A stretch of 64,000 nt of DNA, taken from the NCBI GenBank assembly GCA_030272155.1, contig CP126207.1, positions 496,001 to 560,000 on the forward strand. Direction: 5' to 3'. The translations under genes were made by a program, and so were the position numbers. The notes beneath the pieces were generated by a model. That model was not told where the DNA came from, made no database searches, and saw nothing but the letters and a program-made list of their open reading frames with translations. Shown here piece by piece: positions 26,291-33,371 of the stretch (its first letter is position 1; each line of letters starts with the position of its first letter). This DNA comes from Tetradesmus obliquus. Taxonomy: Eukaryota > Chlorophyta > Chlorophyceae > Sphaeropleales > Scenedesmaceae.

Positions 26291-26321
<31 letters not shown>

Positions 26322-28365
26322 AGCCCGGGGCCAAACGCAAATCCACGTCCACAACATTCATCAACCACTGGCTTTGGCAAAGCCTGTTGAGCCACTGAAT
26401 TTGACCGATCCACACAATGTATTCGTAGATCCAATCCCCATCCCTCCTACCTGTGCTTGCAGGCGCCCCGCACAGCCCGCCTGTAGCAGGGCTGCTGCCA
26501 AAACTGCCATATGCCGGCGGTTTAGCAGCAGCAGCAGCAGCAGCAGAGCCTGGGGTCTCAAAAGCAAAACCACACCCACCACATTCATCAACCAAAGCCT
26601 GTTTAGCCGCTTATTCAATTAATCCATGCAATTTAGCCGCAGGACCCATTCTATATCTCATCCCACCCACCTGTGCTGGCTGGCGCCCCAAAGAGCCCGC
26701 CTGTAGCTGGGCTGCTGCCAAAACCGCCAAATGCCGGCGGTTTAGCAGCAGCAGCAGAGCCCGGGGTCCCGAACGCAAAACCGCTGCTGGCTCCAAATGC
26801 GCCTGTGCTGGTGGCTGGGGTGGAGGCGGCACCAAAGGGGCTAGAGCCTGCAGCAGCAGCAGCAACAGCCGCAGCAGCGTCTGTCAGTGCATGCCATGAT
26901 GGGGGTGTGATGCGCAGTCAACCGTCAAGGAGTCATGTCATGTTTCATTCCAGGCAGACACATAAGCATGCAGCAAAGCTGTATGCAGCAATGCAGCGGC
27001 AGGATGCTGGCCCCTCACCTGGCGTGCCGAATGCCGGCGTGCTGGTTCCCCCGAATGGGGTTGCAGCAGCGGGCGCAGCGCCAAACGAGCTAGGCACACA
27101 ACACACACTGAATCATAATATTAAAACACCCAGCAAAAGGTTCATGATTGTCACCTGGTGTGCCGAAGGCTGGAGTGCTGGTTCCGCCGAATGGGCTTGC
27201 GGCAGCCGGTGCAGCGCCAAAAGCGGGTGTGGATGACCCTCCAAAGAGCCCGCCACCTGAGCTGGCAGCGCCGAAAGTGGACCCGCCGCCAAAGACAGAC
27301 GGCGTGGATGCTGCAAAGTACAGCAGGAACAATGGAGTTGGTGAGATATTGGTGAATCCTGACATCCTGATAAACAATTTCTGTGCTGGCGCACCCAAAG
27401 TGCCCGCCACCTGAGCTGGCAGCGCCGAATGTGGAGCCGCCACCAAAGACAGACGGCGTGGACGCTGCAGCAGCAGAAAGTAGCAAGTAAAGCAGGAAAT
27501 TATTGCAGCTTGGTGAGACATTTGTGCATCACAGTCGGGAATATCCTTGCGCTGGCCCCAGAAACAGGCCGCCGCCCAGGCTTGCAGCGCCGAATGTGGA
27601 GCCGCCACCAAACACGGACGGCGTGGACGCTGCAGGAAAAAAGAATGTGGCAGCCACAGCAGTTTTGTGCGTTGATTGCAATCCTGATGAAAGCTGTTGT
27701 GCTGGATCCTCCAAAGAGGCCACCGCCTGAGCTGGCAGCGCCGAAAGTGGAGCCGCCACCAAAGACCGACGGCGTAGAGGCTGCAGCAGTGGAAAGAAGC
27801 TCAGGAAATGAAGCAGTTTGGTGAGACGTTTGTGCATCAAAGTTCTGGAAGCATAATGTGCCAACACGTGATCATACAATTGAAGACATGATCCCAACTC
27901 ACCTCCGAAAGCGGGCGTGGTGCTCGCGCCAAAGGCTGGTGCGCTGGCCCCTCCCAACAGAGCCGCCGCCGCTGGCGGGCTGGCAACCACCCTAAAACCA
28001 CCAAAACCAGGTTTTCGGGCAGCTTGTAGCTAGATAATCACTTTGATCATACATATGAATCATTCCAAGCATCACACCGCTGCGATTAACAGCCGCACTT
28101 ACCTCCAAACGCGGGCGTGCTGCTTGCGCCAAATGCCGGAGTGCTGGCCCCGCCAAAACTGAAGCCGCCGCTGCTGGCAGGCTGGCTGGCAGTGGCGCCA
28201 AACATGCCCCCTGTTGCAGGGGCTTGGGATGTGGCTGCTCCAAAGCCGCCAAAGGCAGGCGTGCTTGCTGCTGGTGTGGCTGCTGCTCCAAAGCCGGTAG
28301 AGCCGAACGGAGAGGGGCTAGCTGCCGCACCAAATGCGGGCGCTGGAGACACAAAAAGGGCACAT

Positions 28366-28405
<40 letters not shown>

Positions 28406-30097
28406 CACGAGTCAGAGGAGTGACGAGGCGAAGGACAGAGCCTGGGCGCCGCCACACAGAGATAACAAAGCAGTTAACATATCAACCCAACAGCGCCTGA
28501 TATGTCATGCCTTGGGGTTGTCAAAGCTGTAATCCTAGCCACACCTGCTCAGTTGATGTGCTGCCAAACGGTGATGCCGCGCTCGCGCCAAAGCCCGGAC
28601 TGCCCCCCGCAGCGCCGCCAAACAAAAACACAACAGAGCAAGCCAACAGGCATAAGCATGCCTCAAGCTGCTGCTTACTTGATGTCCCGCCGAACGGTGA
28701 CACCGCGCTTGCGCCGAAGCCCGGACTGCTACCTGCAGCGCTGACGAACAAAAACGCAAACACATACAAACACATCAAGCTAGCATGCCTGAAGGTGTTT
28801 CAAAGCTTTGATCCCTGCTGCCCCCGCTCACTTGATGTGCCTCCAAAAGGTGACGCCGCGCTCGCCCCAAAGCCCGGACTGCCGCCCGCAGCGCCGTCAA
28901 ACGCGCCGCCTGCTACAACATAAACCTCAAAATGCAGGCGTATCACCACCATCACCACCTAAACCATCACCCAGACCTAATGACAAACCTAATGTTTCCG
29001 TGACCACAACTCACTTGATGTGCCTCCAAAAGGTGATGCCGCGCTCGCGCCAAACCCAGGACTCCCGCCCGCGGCGCCGCCAAACGCGCCGCCAAACGCG
29101 CCCCCGGCCGGCGCAGCAGCAGCAGCAGCAGCCGGCGGCGGCGCTGAGCTTGCGTTCTTCACGCCTGCTGAGTAATCTTCCCAGCGAAGCTCCTCAACTG
29201 ATTTGTTTTGGTAGGCGGGCATGGCAGTAATGCACGCGTAGTACACGACGTTTTGGGCGCCGGTGGTGCTGCTGCTGCTGTCCTTGTCTTGGTGCTTCAC
29301 GAAGGGTGTGACGCGACTGCCCATGTTCTGCTGCGAAAGCGCACAACAGCGGCAGCAGGCACGGCAGACAGTAAGATAGCAAATGCGGGAATATGTGTTC
29401 AGATTGTGTGTTTCTTGGGAAGATCTGTCCAAAAAAATCGGTGCGCAAAGCAAGTAGCGAGGGTGTCCAGAGTTGCCGGCTGCTGCTGCTGCTGTCCTTG
29501 TCTTGATGCTTCACAAAGGGTGTGACGCGACTGCCCATGTTCTGTATTGCATATAGCACCCAGACAAACACGCAAACAGTGAGTAAATTGACATGTTGGG
29601 CAGATAGGCATGCCTGCGCACTGATCACAATGCACATACCTGCTGCTGCTGCTGTGCTGCCGCCGGCGCGCCGAATCCTCCAGCCGTCGGCACCGCGCCA
29701 AACAGCAGACCTCACTAACAACTACCAATCACATAACAACATGCCTGCGCACTGATCACAATGCACATACTGTCACACATACCTGCTGCTGCTGCTGCGC
29801 TGCAACCGGCGCGCCGAAGCCGCCGGCAGTCGGAGAGGCCCCAAAAGCACTCGGTGCGGCGGCTCCCGGCGCCCCAAACGCGCTCGGCGCTGCTGCCGCG
29901 GGCGCTCCAAAGGCCGGCGCGGGCGTCGCTGCTGCTGCGCCAAAACCGCCGAACGCAGGCGTGCTTGCGGCTGCGCCAAACGCCGGGCTGCTGCTTGCTG
30001 CTGCTGCTCCGAATGCTGGCGTGCTGGCGGCACCGAAGCCTCCGAAGGCTGGCGTGCTGGCAGCAGCACCAAAGGCGGGCTGTACACAGGAAGAAAT

Positions 30098-30145
<48 letters not shown>

Positions 30146-31839
30146 GGTCATGAGTGAGAGTGCTGACTTATACTTAGCAGAGGCATCAGTGCAGTGCATG
30201 CAGCAACGCAGCGGCGTGTGGCACAAGGCTGTGTGCACAACTGCGGGTTGTGAAATGATGGTCAAAGTCACTGAACGTCTTTATTCTTTCTTCATTTTTT
30301 GTTTTATCTGTTTACCTGTGAGGGCGCACCAAAAGGCGACGGCGTTGCAGCGCCGCCAAAAGAGAAGCCGCCAGCTGCTGGCTTGGCCTGCAGGACATAT
30401 GATGTAACACACACAGGATGGTTAACATATATAGGGTCCTGCTTGTCCTTGCCTCAAAGGGGAGCAGAAATAACCACGGCACTTGCACGTTGCTGCGCTG
30501 CCTGCACTGCTGGCAGTACAATAACAGTACGGCAAGGACAAAATTGCGGAACAACCAGCAGTCGCCTAGATGACAGCACAGCGTAGATAGATTGTACCCA
30601 AAGCTCTCGCAACTCGACCCAATGCTGCTGCAAAGCATGCCGCCCTGCTGTGGCAGCTTCAGCTGCTAGTTATCTGGCTTATATATAATTCAACAGCCAG
30701 ATTCAAGCTCACCCCAGAGCCTGTGCTGCTGCCAAACATGCTGCCCTGCTGCTGCTGCTGCTTCAGCTGCTGATGATCTTGGTTCTGAACAAGCCACATG
30801 GTTTATTCTTTCATGATTGAACACAATCTCACCCCAAAGCCCGTGCTGCTGCCAAACATGCTGCCCTGCTGCTGCTGCTGCTGCTTCAGCTGCTGCTTAT
30901 CTTGGTTCTGAACACGCCGCAAGGTTTATTGGTTTCAACGATTAAATACAAGCTCACCCCAAAGCCTGTGCTGCTGCCAAACATGCCGCCCTGCTGCTGC
31001 TGCGGCGCGCCAAAAGCTGGCGTAGAGGCAGCCGCGCCAAACGCGGGCTGCAGCAGCACGAAACAGCACACACTGTTGCAGATCGGTGTGTTAAGCAGCA
31101 GCGCTTGACAAAATGCATGTTTGCTGGTACCATCCGTGTATCGCTGCCGCTGGTTGCCTGTCTGTGCATTTCAGGGTGCACCGCAGCTGTAATGCACTGC
31201 TGAGAGTTCTACTGCATAACAATTGCTACATAACAAGTAACAATTGACTGCATCGGCCCTTGCAGGACTTACAGCTGCTGAAGGGCTAACAAGCCAGCAC
31301 TACAACAGTGCTGCCACTGCTGTCGCTGCTGTGTACATCTCCTGCTACCCTGCTGCACCAGCCTCAGCTGCTGCTTGCTTGATCATTGAGATCACGCGTT
31401 CTCTGCATTACCTGCGATGCTCCGAATACGCCAGTGCTGGTTGAAGCGCCAAACGGCGATGGCTGCAGACAGTACAGGCACACAGCAGTGTCAGTCAGTG
31501 GCTCAGACGCTGATCAGAGCATGCGAGGCATGCAGCTTTCAAACAGTCGCAACTGTTGTGAACATTAGGCATTCGCGTGAAAGAGAAGCGTGGTTGCTAC
31601 ATCATATGCACTGCTAGCTGCGACAACACTCACTTGCTGGGGCTGTGCACCGAACGCAGTGCTACCGCCAAAGGGTGAAGAAGCGGGCGTCGCACCAAAC
31701 GCTGGCTGCGACTGCCCAAAACCTGCAGCGAAGGGGAGCGGGGCTGAGCACTGTGGCCACCAAGGCGCACTGCTGGTGAAACCATCGCTGCTGAACTCCT
31801 GAGCCAGTGCTTACCCCCGAAAGAGGGCTGCCCAAACAT
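7763..31839 (-). CDS. NUP98: NUP98-NUP96 nucleoporin precursor
   Basis: A 24-kb, many-exon gene for the nuclear-pore precursor that cleaves itself into NUP98 and NUP96. Exon 1 (31839 to about 31815) reads MFGQPSFG and joins in frame to GFGQSQPAFGATP. In order come FG/GLFG-type repeats, a GLEBS Rae1-binding motif, more FG repeats, a linker, the autoproteolytic domain with YGTLEWLAPVDVRGVDLG and EGGIWIFEV, the cleavage site DHFSRYG, then acidic and Gln/Ala-rich NUP96 sequence with LGRSFRPSWGPNGVLAIPL, and a helical C-terminus ending at 7763. This gene order is exactly that of NUP98-96 in plants and animals. I checked that the frame continues at exon 1/2, at ERG/EVAVY (23237/18740) and at IFE/VDHFS (18502/18092). 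Many introns contain copies of exon edges. Other exon borders are approximate. Confidence 0.93.
8955..9760 (-). repeat. Array of a NUP96 exon (GWLRSMLGLPLPWLHSAQ) edges
   Basis: The segment coding GWLRSMLGLPLPWLHSAQ plus donor occurs at about 9500-9560 (the copy attached to the exon body VTAPQWADDPQLV), and at about 9380-9420, 9215-9275, 9085-9150 and 8960-9000. The acceptor side VTAPQW-D-PQLVG is doubled (about 9545-9600 and 9700-9750). Introns between copies repeat telomere-like words such as gtctaaaaccctgaacc. Confidence 0.8.
10060..10235 (-). other. NUP98: NUP96 helical exon (VALHIPSDGAIALPG)
   Basis: Reads DERVAIALCGSFAAQLLLLN, then AVWAPFVALHIPSDGAIALP and GAREAAIQRLLQ before a donor near 10062. 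The phrase WA-FV-LHIPSD is a recognisable NUP96 motif. Confidence 0.75.
10560..11190 (-). other. NUP98: NUP96 exon with duplicated 3' edge
   Basis: Minus strand from a CTGCAG acceptor near 11190: VTRAFTAALAASPQLPRPVP, a Ser/Ala linker, YALLQLHALGPHGLNLGLLN, GSTVGELVAQLLRVAG and DCSTAWQLLGVLQAVGALPS ending at a GTGAGT donor near 10745. The last part is copied at about 10573-10655. Helical content fits NUP96. Confidence 0.75.
11440..12035 (-). repeat. Duplicated NUP96 exon edges around LLDVASALQLEWSRA
   Basis: The exon end coding GGQGGLLDVASALQLEWSRA and FGLWLW with a GTGGGTGAC-like donor occurs at about 11582-11665 and 11450-11530. On the other side of the same exon, the acceptor with a CTG tract and AWARA-LLP-HIC occurs at about 11720-11810, 11860-11945 and 11995-12035. 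Thus one exon has both edges multiplied. Confidence 0.75.
12036..12110. repeat. 24-bp triple repeat
   Basis: Three tandem copies of cacgcaaatcattgcaaaaa plus gcc. Purely intronic position. Confidence 0.8.
12300..12992 (-). repeat. Four copies of the GGANIVQQVQ donor junction
   Basis: The exon end coding a GAGGANIVQQVQ stretch with its donor is present in the real exon (about 12932-12992) and again at about 12717-12775, 12520-12575 and 12310-12370. Spacing is about 205 bases. The copies hold enough divergence to be older than some other arrays. Confidence 0.75.
12990..13495 (-). other. NUP98: NUP96 helical exon (LQAAFQRKAALSKWLQ)
   Basis: Minus strand from a CCTGCAG acceptor at about 13495: VLYEYIDGEDGSSS, an acidic/Ser-rich stretch, then AALSKWLQRKLKPAVTAAI, PQDALLWAVLHLMSGRQ and ATLLAAAGQAAAGAGGANIV with QQVQ before the donor near 12932. 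The SKWLQ and ALLWA-HLMSGR helices and the GD-RLATL repeat match the helical solenoid of NUP96. Confidence 0.8.
13839..15310 (-). other. NUP98: NUP96 large exon (Gln/Ala/Ser-rich, LGRSFRPSWGPNG)
   Basis: One long exon on the minus strand, from about 15310 after a GATATGCAG acceptor to a donor at about 13847. It starts around QSQEPELTFGGAPYADADSD, passes poly-Gln, poly-Ala and GLGF stretches, contains MLGRSFRPSWGPNGVLAIPL, which is the conserved phrase at the start of the NUP96 domain, and ends with GQHMRDLWQLVKVR. A copy of the acceptor edge lies near 15420-15470 and of the 3' edge (HMRDLWRLVNVR) near 13675-13715. Confidence 0.85.
16104..16335. repeat. 17-bp tandem repeat
   Basis: The unit cacagccacacctgatg is repeated about 13 times. 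The first four units have taatg, the rest tgatg. The run is otherwise almost invariant, so expansion is recent. It lies in an intron of the NUP96 part. There are no spacers, so this is a minisatellite and not a CRISPR array. Confidence 0.9.
16735..17430. repeat. Array of about 250-bp units in a NUP96 intron
   Basis: The phrase gcggctgcacagctgagcgg recurs at about 16742, 16997 and 17237, and cagctgcgcagctgcc with caccgtccgcca recurs about 55-90 bases after each. Three and a half units of 240-256 bases; a fragment lies near 17370. Confidence 0.7.
17790..18092 (-). repeat. Duplicated donor junction after the HFS exon
   Basis: The exon end coding GVPMDEDGSSDEGAEEDEDD and FGTPPGV with its donor occurs at about 17983-18073 and again at about 17778-17869. 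The first is attached to the HFS site; the second lies downstream inside the intron. Confidence 0.75.
18190..18620 (-). repeat. Three copies of the IWIFE exon end with donor
   Basis: The end of the second autoproteolytic-domain exon (RLARYC--EMGARFIDYKPEGG to IFE) is present in the full exon (to 18502) and as copies at about 18345-18440 and 18200-18290. The 18200 copy has diverged most (it reads an RSVDYKPEGG-like stretch). Each ends at a CTCAC or CTTAC donor on the plus-strand text. Confidence 0.75.
18880..20960. repeat. Satellite-like array A, period about 210 bp
   Basis: About ten diverged units inside the NUP98 intron. Each contains a marker like cacacaagccttgcct followed by a GTGTGACA box (18904, 19092, 19304, 19585, 19807, 19920, 20300, 20517, 20727, 20933). 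Units also share a run like tgctgctccggttgtgtgtg and accacaactgacggctgc. Spacing is mostly 205-220 bases with a few shorter or longer steps. No exon fragment is seen in the unit. Confidence 0.75.
20940..21088. repeat. Near-perfect 150-bp inverted repeat (hairpin)
   Basis: The left arm gcttagggtgtgacagttcc continues to the (GTC)n centre at GTCGAC (21011-21016), and the right arm returns as the reverse complement, ending gtcacaccctagg. Arms are about 70 bases with few mismatches; the inner part is made of GTC/GAC triplets. The outer arm is a unit end of array A, so the palindrome is built partly from the satellite. Confidence 0.85.
21210..22760. repeat. Satellite-like array B, period about 200 bp
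   Basis: About nine units with the marker gagctggcccctggtgacat or variants (21225, 21427, 21635, 21770, 21985, 22148, 22351, 22510, 22717). Each unit also carries gcttgggttgtgtgtggt, caagcattgcatac and a caccaacagcagcaggcacc segment. Alternate units differ (gacgtagtaccag versus gacatgtcaccag), suggesting a higher-order dimer. It differs from array A and fills the same intron. Confidence 0.75.
22990..23378 (-). repeat. Duplicated donor junction of the first autoproteolytic exon
   Basis: The sequence coding VERPGYGTLEWLAPVDVRGV and DLGEIISIE is present at 23237-23345 and again, almost unchanged, at about 23010-23118. A further short remnant (gaggtgatttcgcccaagtcc) is near 22880. The copies are nearly identical, so the duplication looks recent. 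Confidence 0.8.
23800..25390 (-). other. NUP98: NUP98 linker exons and their junction copies
   Basis: Between the FG part and the autoproteolytic domain, minus-strand exons read GISQRPVRSAVTSMRPSPLL then TATPKFGLAPASGGYGTRTAG (25235-25385), a Ser/Ala-rich segment with RLFIRSPPPSTTPAAG (about 24411-24670), and an Ala/Gln-rich segment ending GYSTEPGDKELQ (about 23880-24140). The last phrase corresponds to the PxY-TEP-xxEL start of the family's folded domain. The FGLAPASGGYGTRTAG end plus donor is repeated at about 25090-25170, 24950-25020 and 24810-24860. Confidence 0.7.
26185..26850 (-). repeat. Three copies of an FG exon acceptor/donor segment
   Basis: The segment FGSSPATGGLFGAPASTG with donor occurs at about 26670-26740, 26455-26520 and 26195-26255. 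Preceding Ala tracts (CAG runs at 26524-26545 and 26294-26322) differ in length between copies. The third copy contains an interrupting tcgacgatatatatcgacga palindrome at 26269-26290. Confidence 0.75.
27010..27790 (-). repeat. Array of STPSVFGGGSTFGAASSGGG junctions
   Basis: The segment coding STPSVFGGGSTFGAASSGGG occurs at about 27720-27780, 27565-27630, 27400-27465 and 27235-27310, each preceded by a TGCAG acceptor. Copies of PFGGTSTPAFGTPG with donors occur at about 27150-27215 and 27020-27070. Acceptor copies and donor copies belong to the two edges of one exon. Confidence 0.75.
28555..29090 (-). repeat. Four copies of the SPGFGASA-SPFGGTS donor junction
   Basis: Present in the GLEBS exon (about 29010-29085) and again at about 28830-28905, 28675-28740 and 28550-28615. 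The other edge of the same exon, NMGSRVTPFVKHQDKDSSS with its acceptor, is doubled (29265-29345 and 29475-29550). Confidence 0.75.
29152..29255 (-). other. NUP98: GLEBS motif (Rae1/Gle2-binding)
   Basis: The minus strand reads ITAMPAYQNKSVEELRWEDY followed by SAGVKN, closely matching the GLEBS motif by which NUP98 binds Rae1/Gle2 for mRNA export (family pattern: AMP-Y-KS-EELRWEDY). It sits between FG blocks, as in other NUP98 proteins. The preceding sequence NMGSRVTPFVKHQDKDSSS also matches the family. Only this copy of the exon contains the motif. Confidence 0.9.
30710..31050 (-). repeat. Three copies of the MFGSSTGFG donor junction
   Basis: QQQ-GGMFGSSTGFG plus donor occurs at 30957-31010, 30835-30900 and 30715-30780. 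The two downstream copies replace the FGAPQ start with LKQQQQQQ. Confidence 0.75.
31815..31839 (-). other. NUP98: NUP98 first coding exon
   Basis: The start codon at 31839-31837 opens MFGQPSFG, followed by a GTAAGC donor. The next exon (about 31723-31632) follows a CTGCAG acceptor and continues GFGQSQPAFGATPASSPFGG. The phase fits. Starting NUP98 with MFG plus FG dipeptides is usual for the family, so the start is well supported. Confidence 0.85.
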
Positions 31840-33371
31840 GTTGGGGATAGTCGATTAATTGCAACTGCTATCAGTTGCTGCCGATCATTGCTGCTGTGCT
31901 TGCGGAGCTGGGTCCTGCACCCAGGCGTGCAAGTACAGACACGAGCACGCTTGCCGCTCACTGATCGCCTGTTGTTAAAAAGTGAAAACACATAGGCATC
32001 CGGCATAGACTTGAAGAGGAGGATACACAGGAGCAAGAGCTCAGCCACCATGTAACACGTCAGTGTTAGATTCAAAAGTTCGTGTGTTGTGCTGCATACA
32101 GCCAGTTTAACTTGCTTTGAGCGACCACCAGGTTACTACAACGTCTGCTGGTGCCTCGCAGCATCTGCTGAGCGCAGCATGGCCACGCATGCTAGCTGCT
32201 GCCTGCTTCACAGCACAGCATGCTGTGTTGCTGTGTCTGAACACAAAGCAATCACACTGAAGCTGTGACAAGAACATTCCTGCTCGATGCAGGAAAATTT
32301 ACCGTGTCTTCGACCAACCCTTCCACGTTCTTTGCTCATGAGTATCCCGGACTGAATGTCAAACAGCCTAAACCCACTAAGCTGTGTCACTGAGTCAGGC
32401 CAGCTGTCCTGCAGGCTGGGTAGGGTTGAAGCTGCAGCTGAGCTGCGTCTGACGTGCACTGCACCCAGCCGCATGCACATACGGCTGCAGATCAAAGAAC
32501 GGGCAGACACTCCTTCCCAATGAAAGAGGATAGTTACATGTGGGTCCCGGCACCATCTCAGAAAATTGGAAATTATGAGTCACACCAGGGTGAACGCATG
32601 GTCTAAGACCAGAAAAGAGAGTGAACTTCAATGCTTTCAGCGCGTACTGCACCATCACAAAACGCCAGCGCCGCCAGTGACTGCAGTCACACTACTGCCC
32701 AGTCTGTGAGCCTCAGGCTCGACTCTAAAGGCGCAAGAGTGCAGCAGCCTGCTATCACCTCCTAGAGGAGGTCAACAGTAGCTACTGTTACAAACTTACA
32801 GCAATGAACCTGACCCCCAGCACTAGCCTAACAGTCACTAACCTAGCTAGCTGAATAACTTTGGACCACCTCTAGAACTGCAGCCTGTCTACTTGTCTAT
32901 CAGAGCTATCTACCCACAACATGCTGCCCACACACTGCTAGTAGGCCACCTGACTCATCGAGGGCATGCTGCCAACAAAACAGCAAGCACAAACATAGAA
33001 TGCGGGGAATAATCAGGGCAGAGGTTAATGATGCCATTGCAACAACCAACATGGGATGCGCATAGACAGACAGGCGCCCAGCTGGGCCTGCCATGACAAA
33101 CCTGCTGTCTGGGTGTCATCTGAAGCCAGAAATAACAATACATCTCCATCTTTCAACACATGAACACGCAGAACCGTCCATTCAAATATAACGGAGGATT
33201 CTGCTGCAGGCACTTATGCCACAGCAGTGCCAGGGGCCGCTTGCAGCAAAGCGTGCCTCCAGCGCCCTTCTGCCAGTGCCTGTGCTGCAGCATGCAGCTC
33301 CCATACTGTACCAGCACTAGTGCGGTTAGATAGGCACGTATCTGCACATACATACGAACACAAGAGCTCGC
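31840..33371. other. Intergenic region between AspH-like gene and NUP98
   Basis: About 1.5 kb without recognisable coding sequence, CAG tracts or arrays. It must contain the 3' UTR of the upstream gene and the NUP98 promoter. A partial copy of the last exon edge of the upstream gene (ending GTAVA on the minus strand) lies at about 33205-33290. No clear TATA or other site can be defended. Confidence 0.5.

Larger units (their letters stand above)
25575..31815 (-). other. NUP98: NUP98 FG-repeat region
   Basis: Exons on the minus strand code for dense FG repeats such as STPAFGGFG, GGLFGAP and GSLFGGGSTFGAP, the disordered barrier segment of NUP98. Good exons lie at about 31632-31723, 31405-31455, 30957-31050, 30316-30390, 29785-30080, 29020-29340, 28100-28345, 27900-27990, 26660-26850 and 25580-25920. 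The last ends with the non-FG stretch GVLQPLPTINVPEHKVG. Between them are partial copies of the exon ends, so the number of FG motifs in the mature protein depends on which copies are spliced in. Confidence 0.85.
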
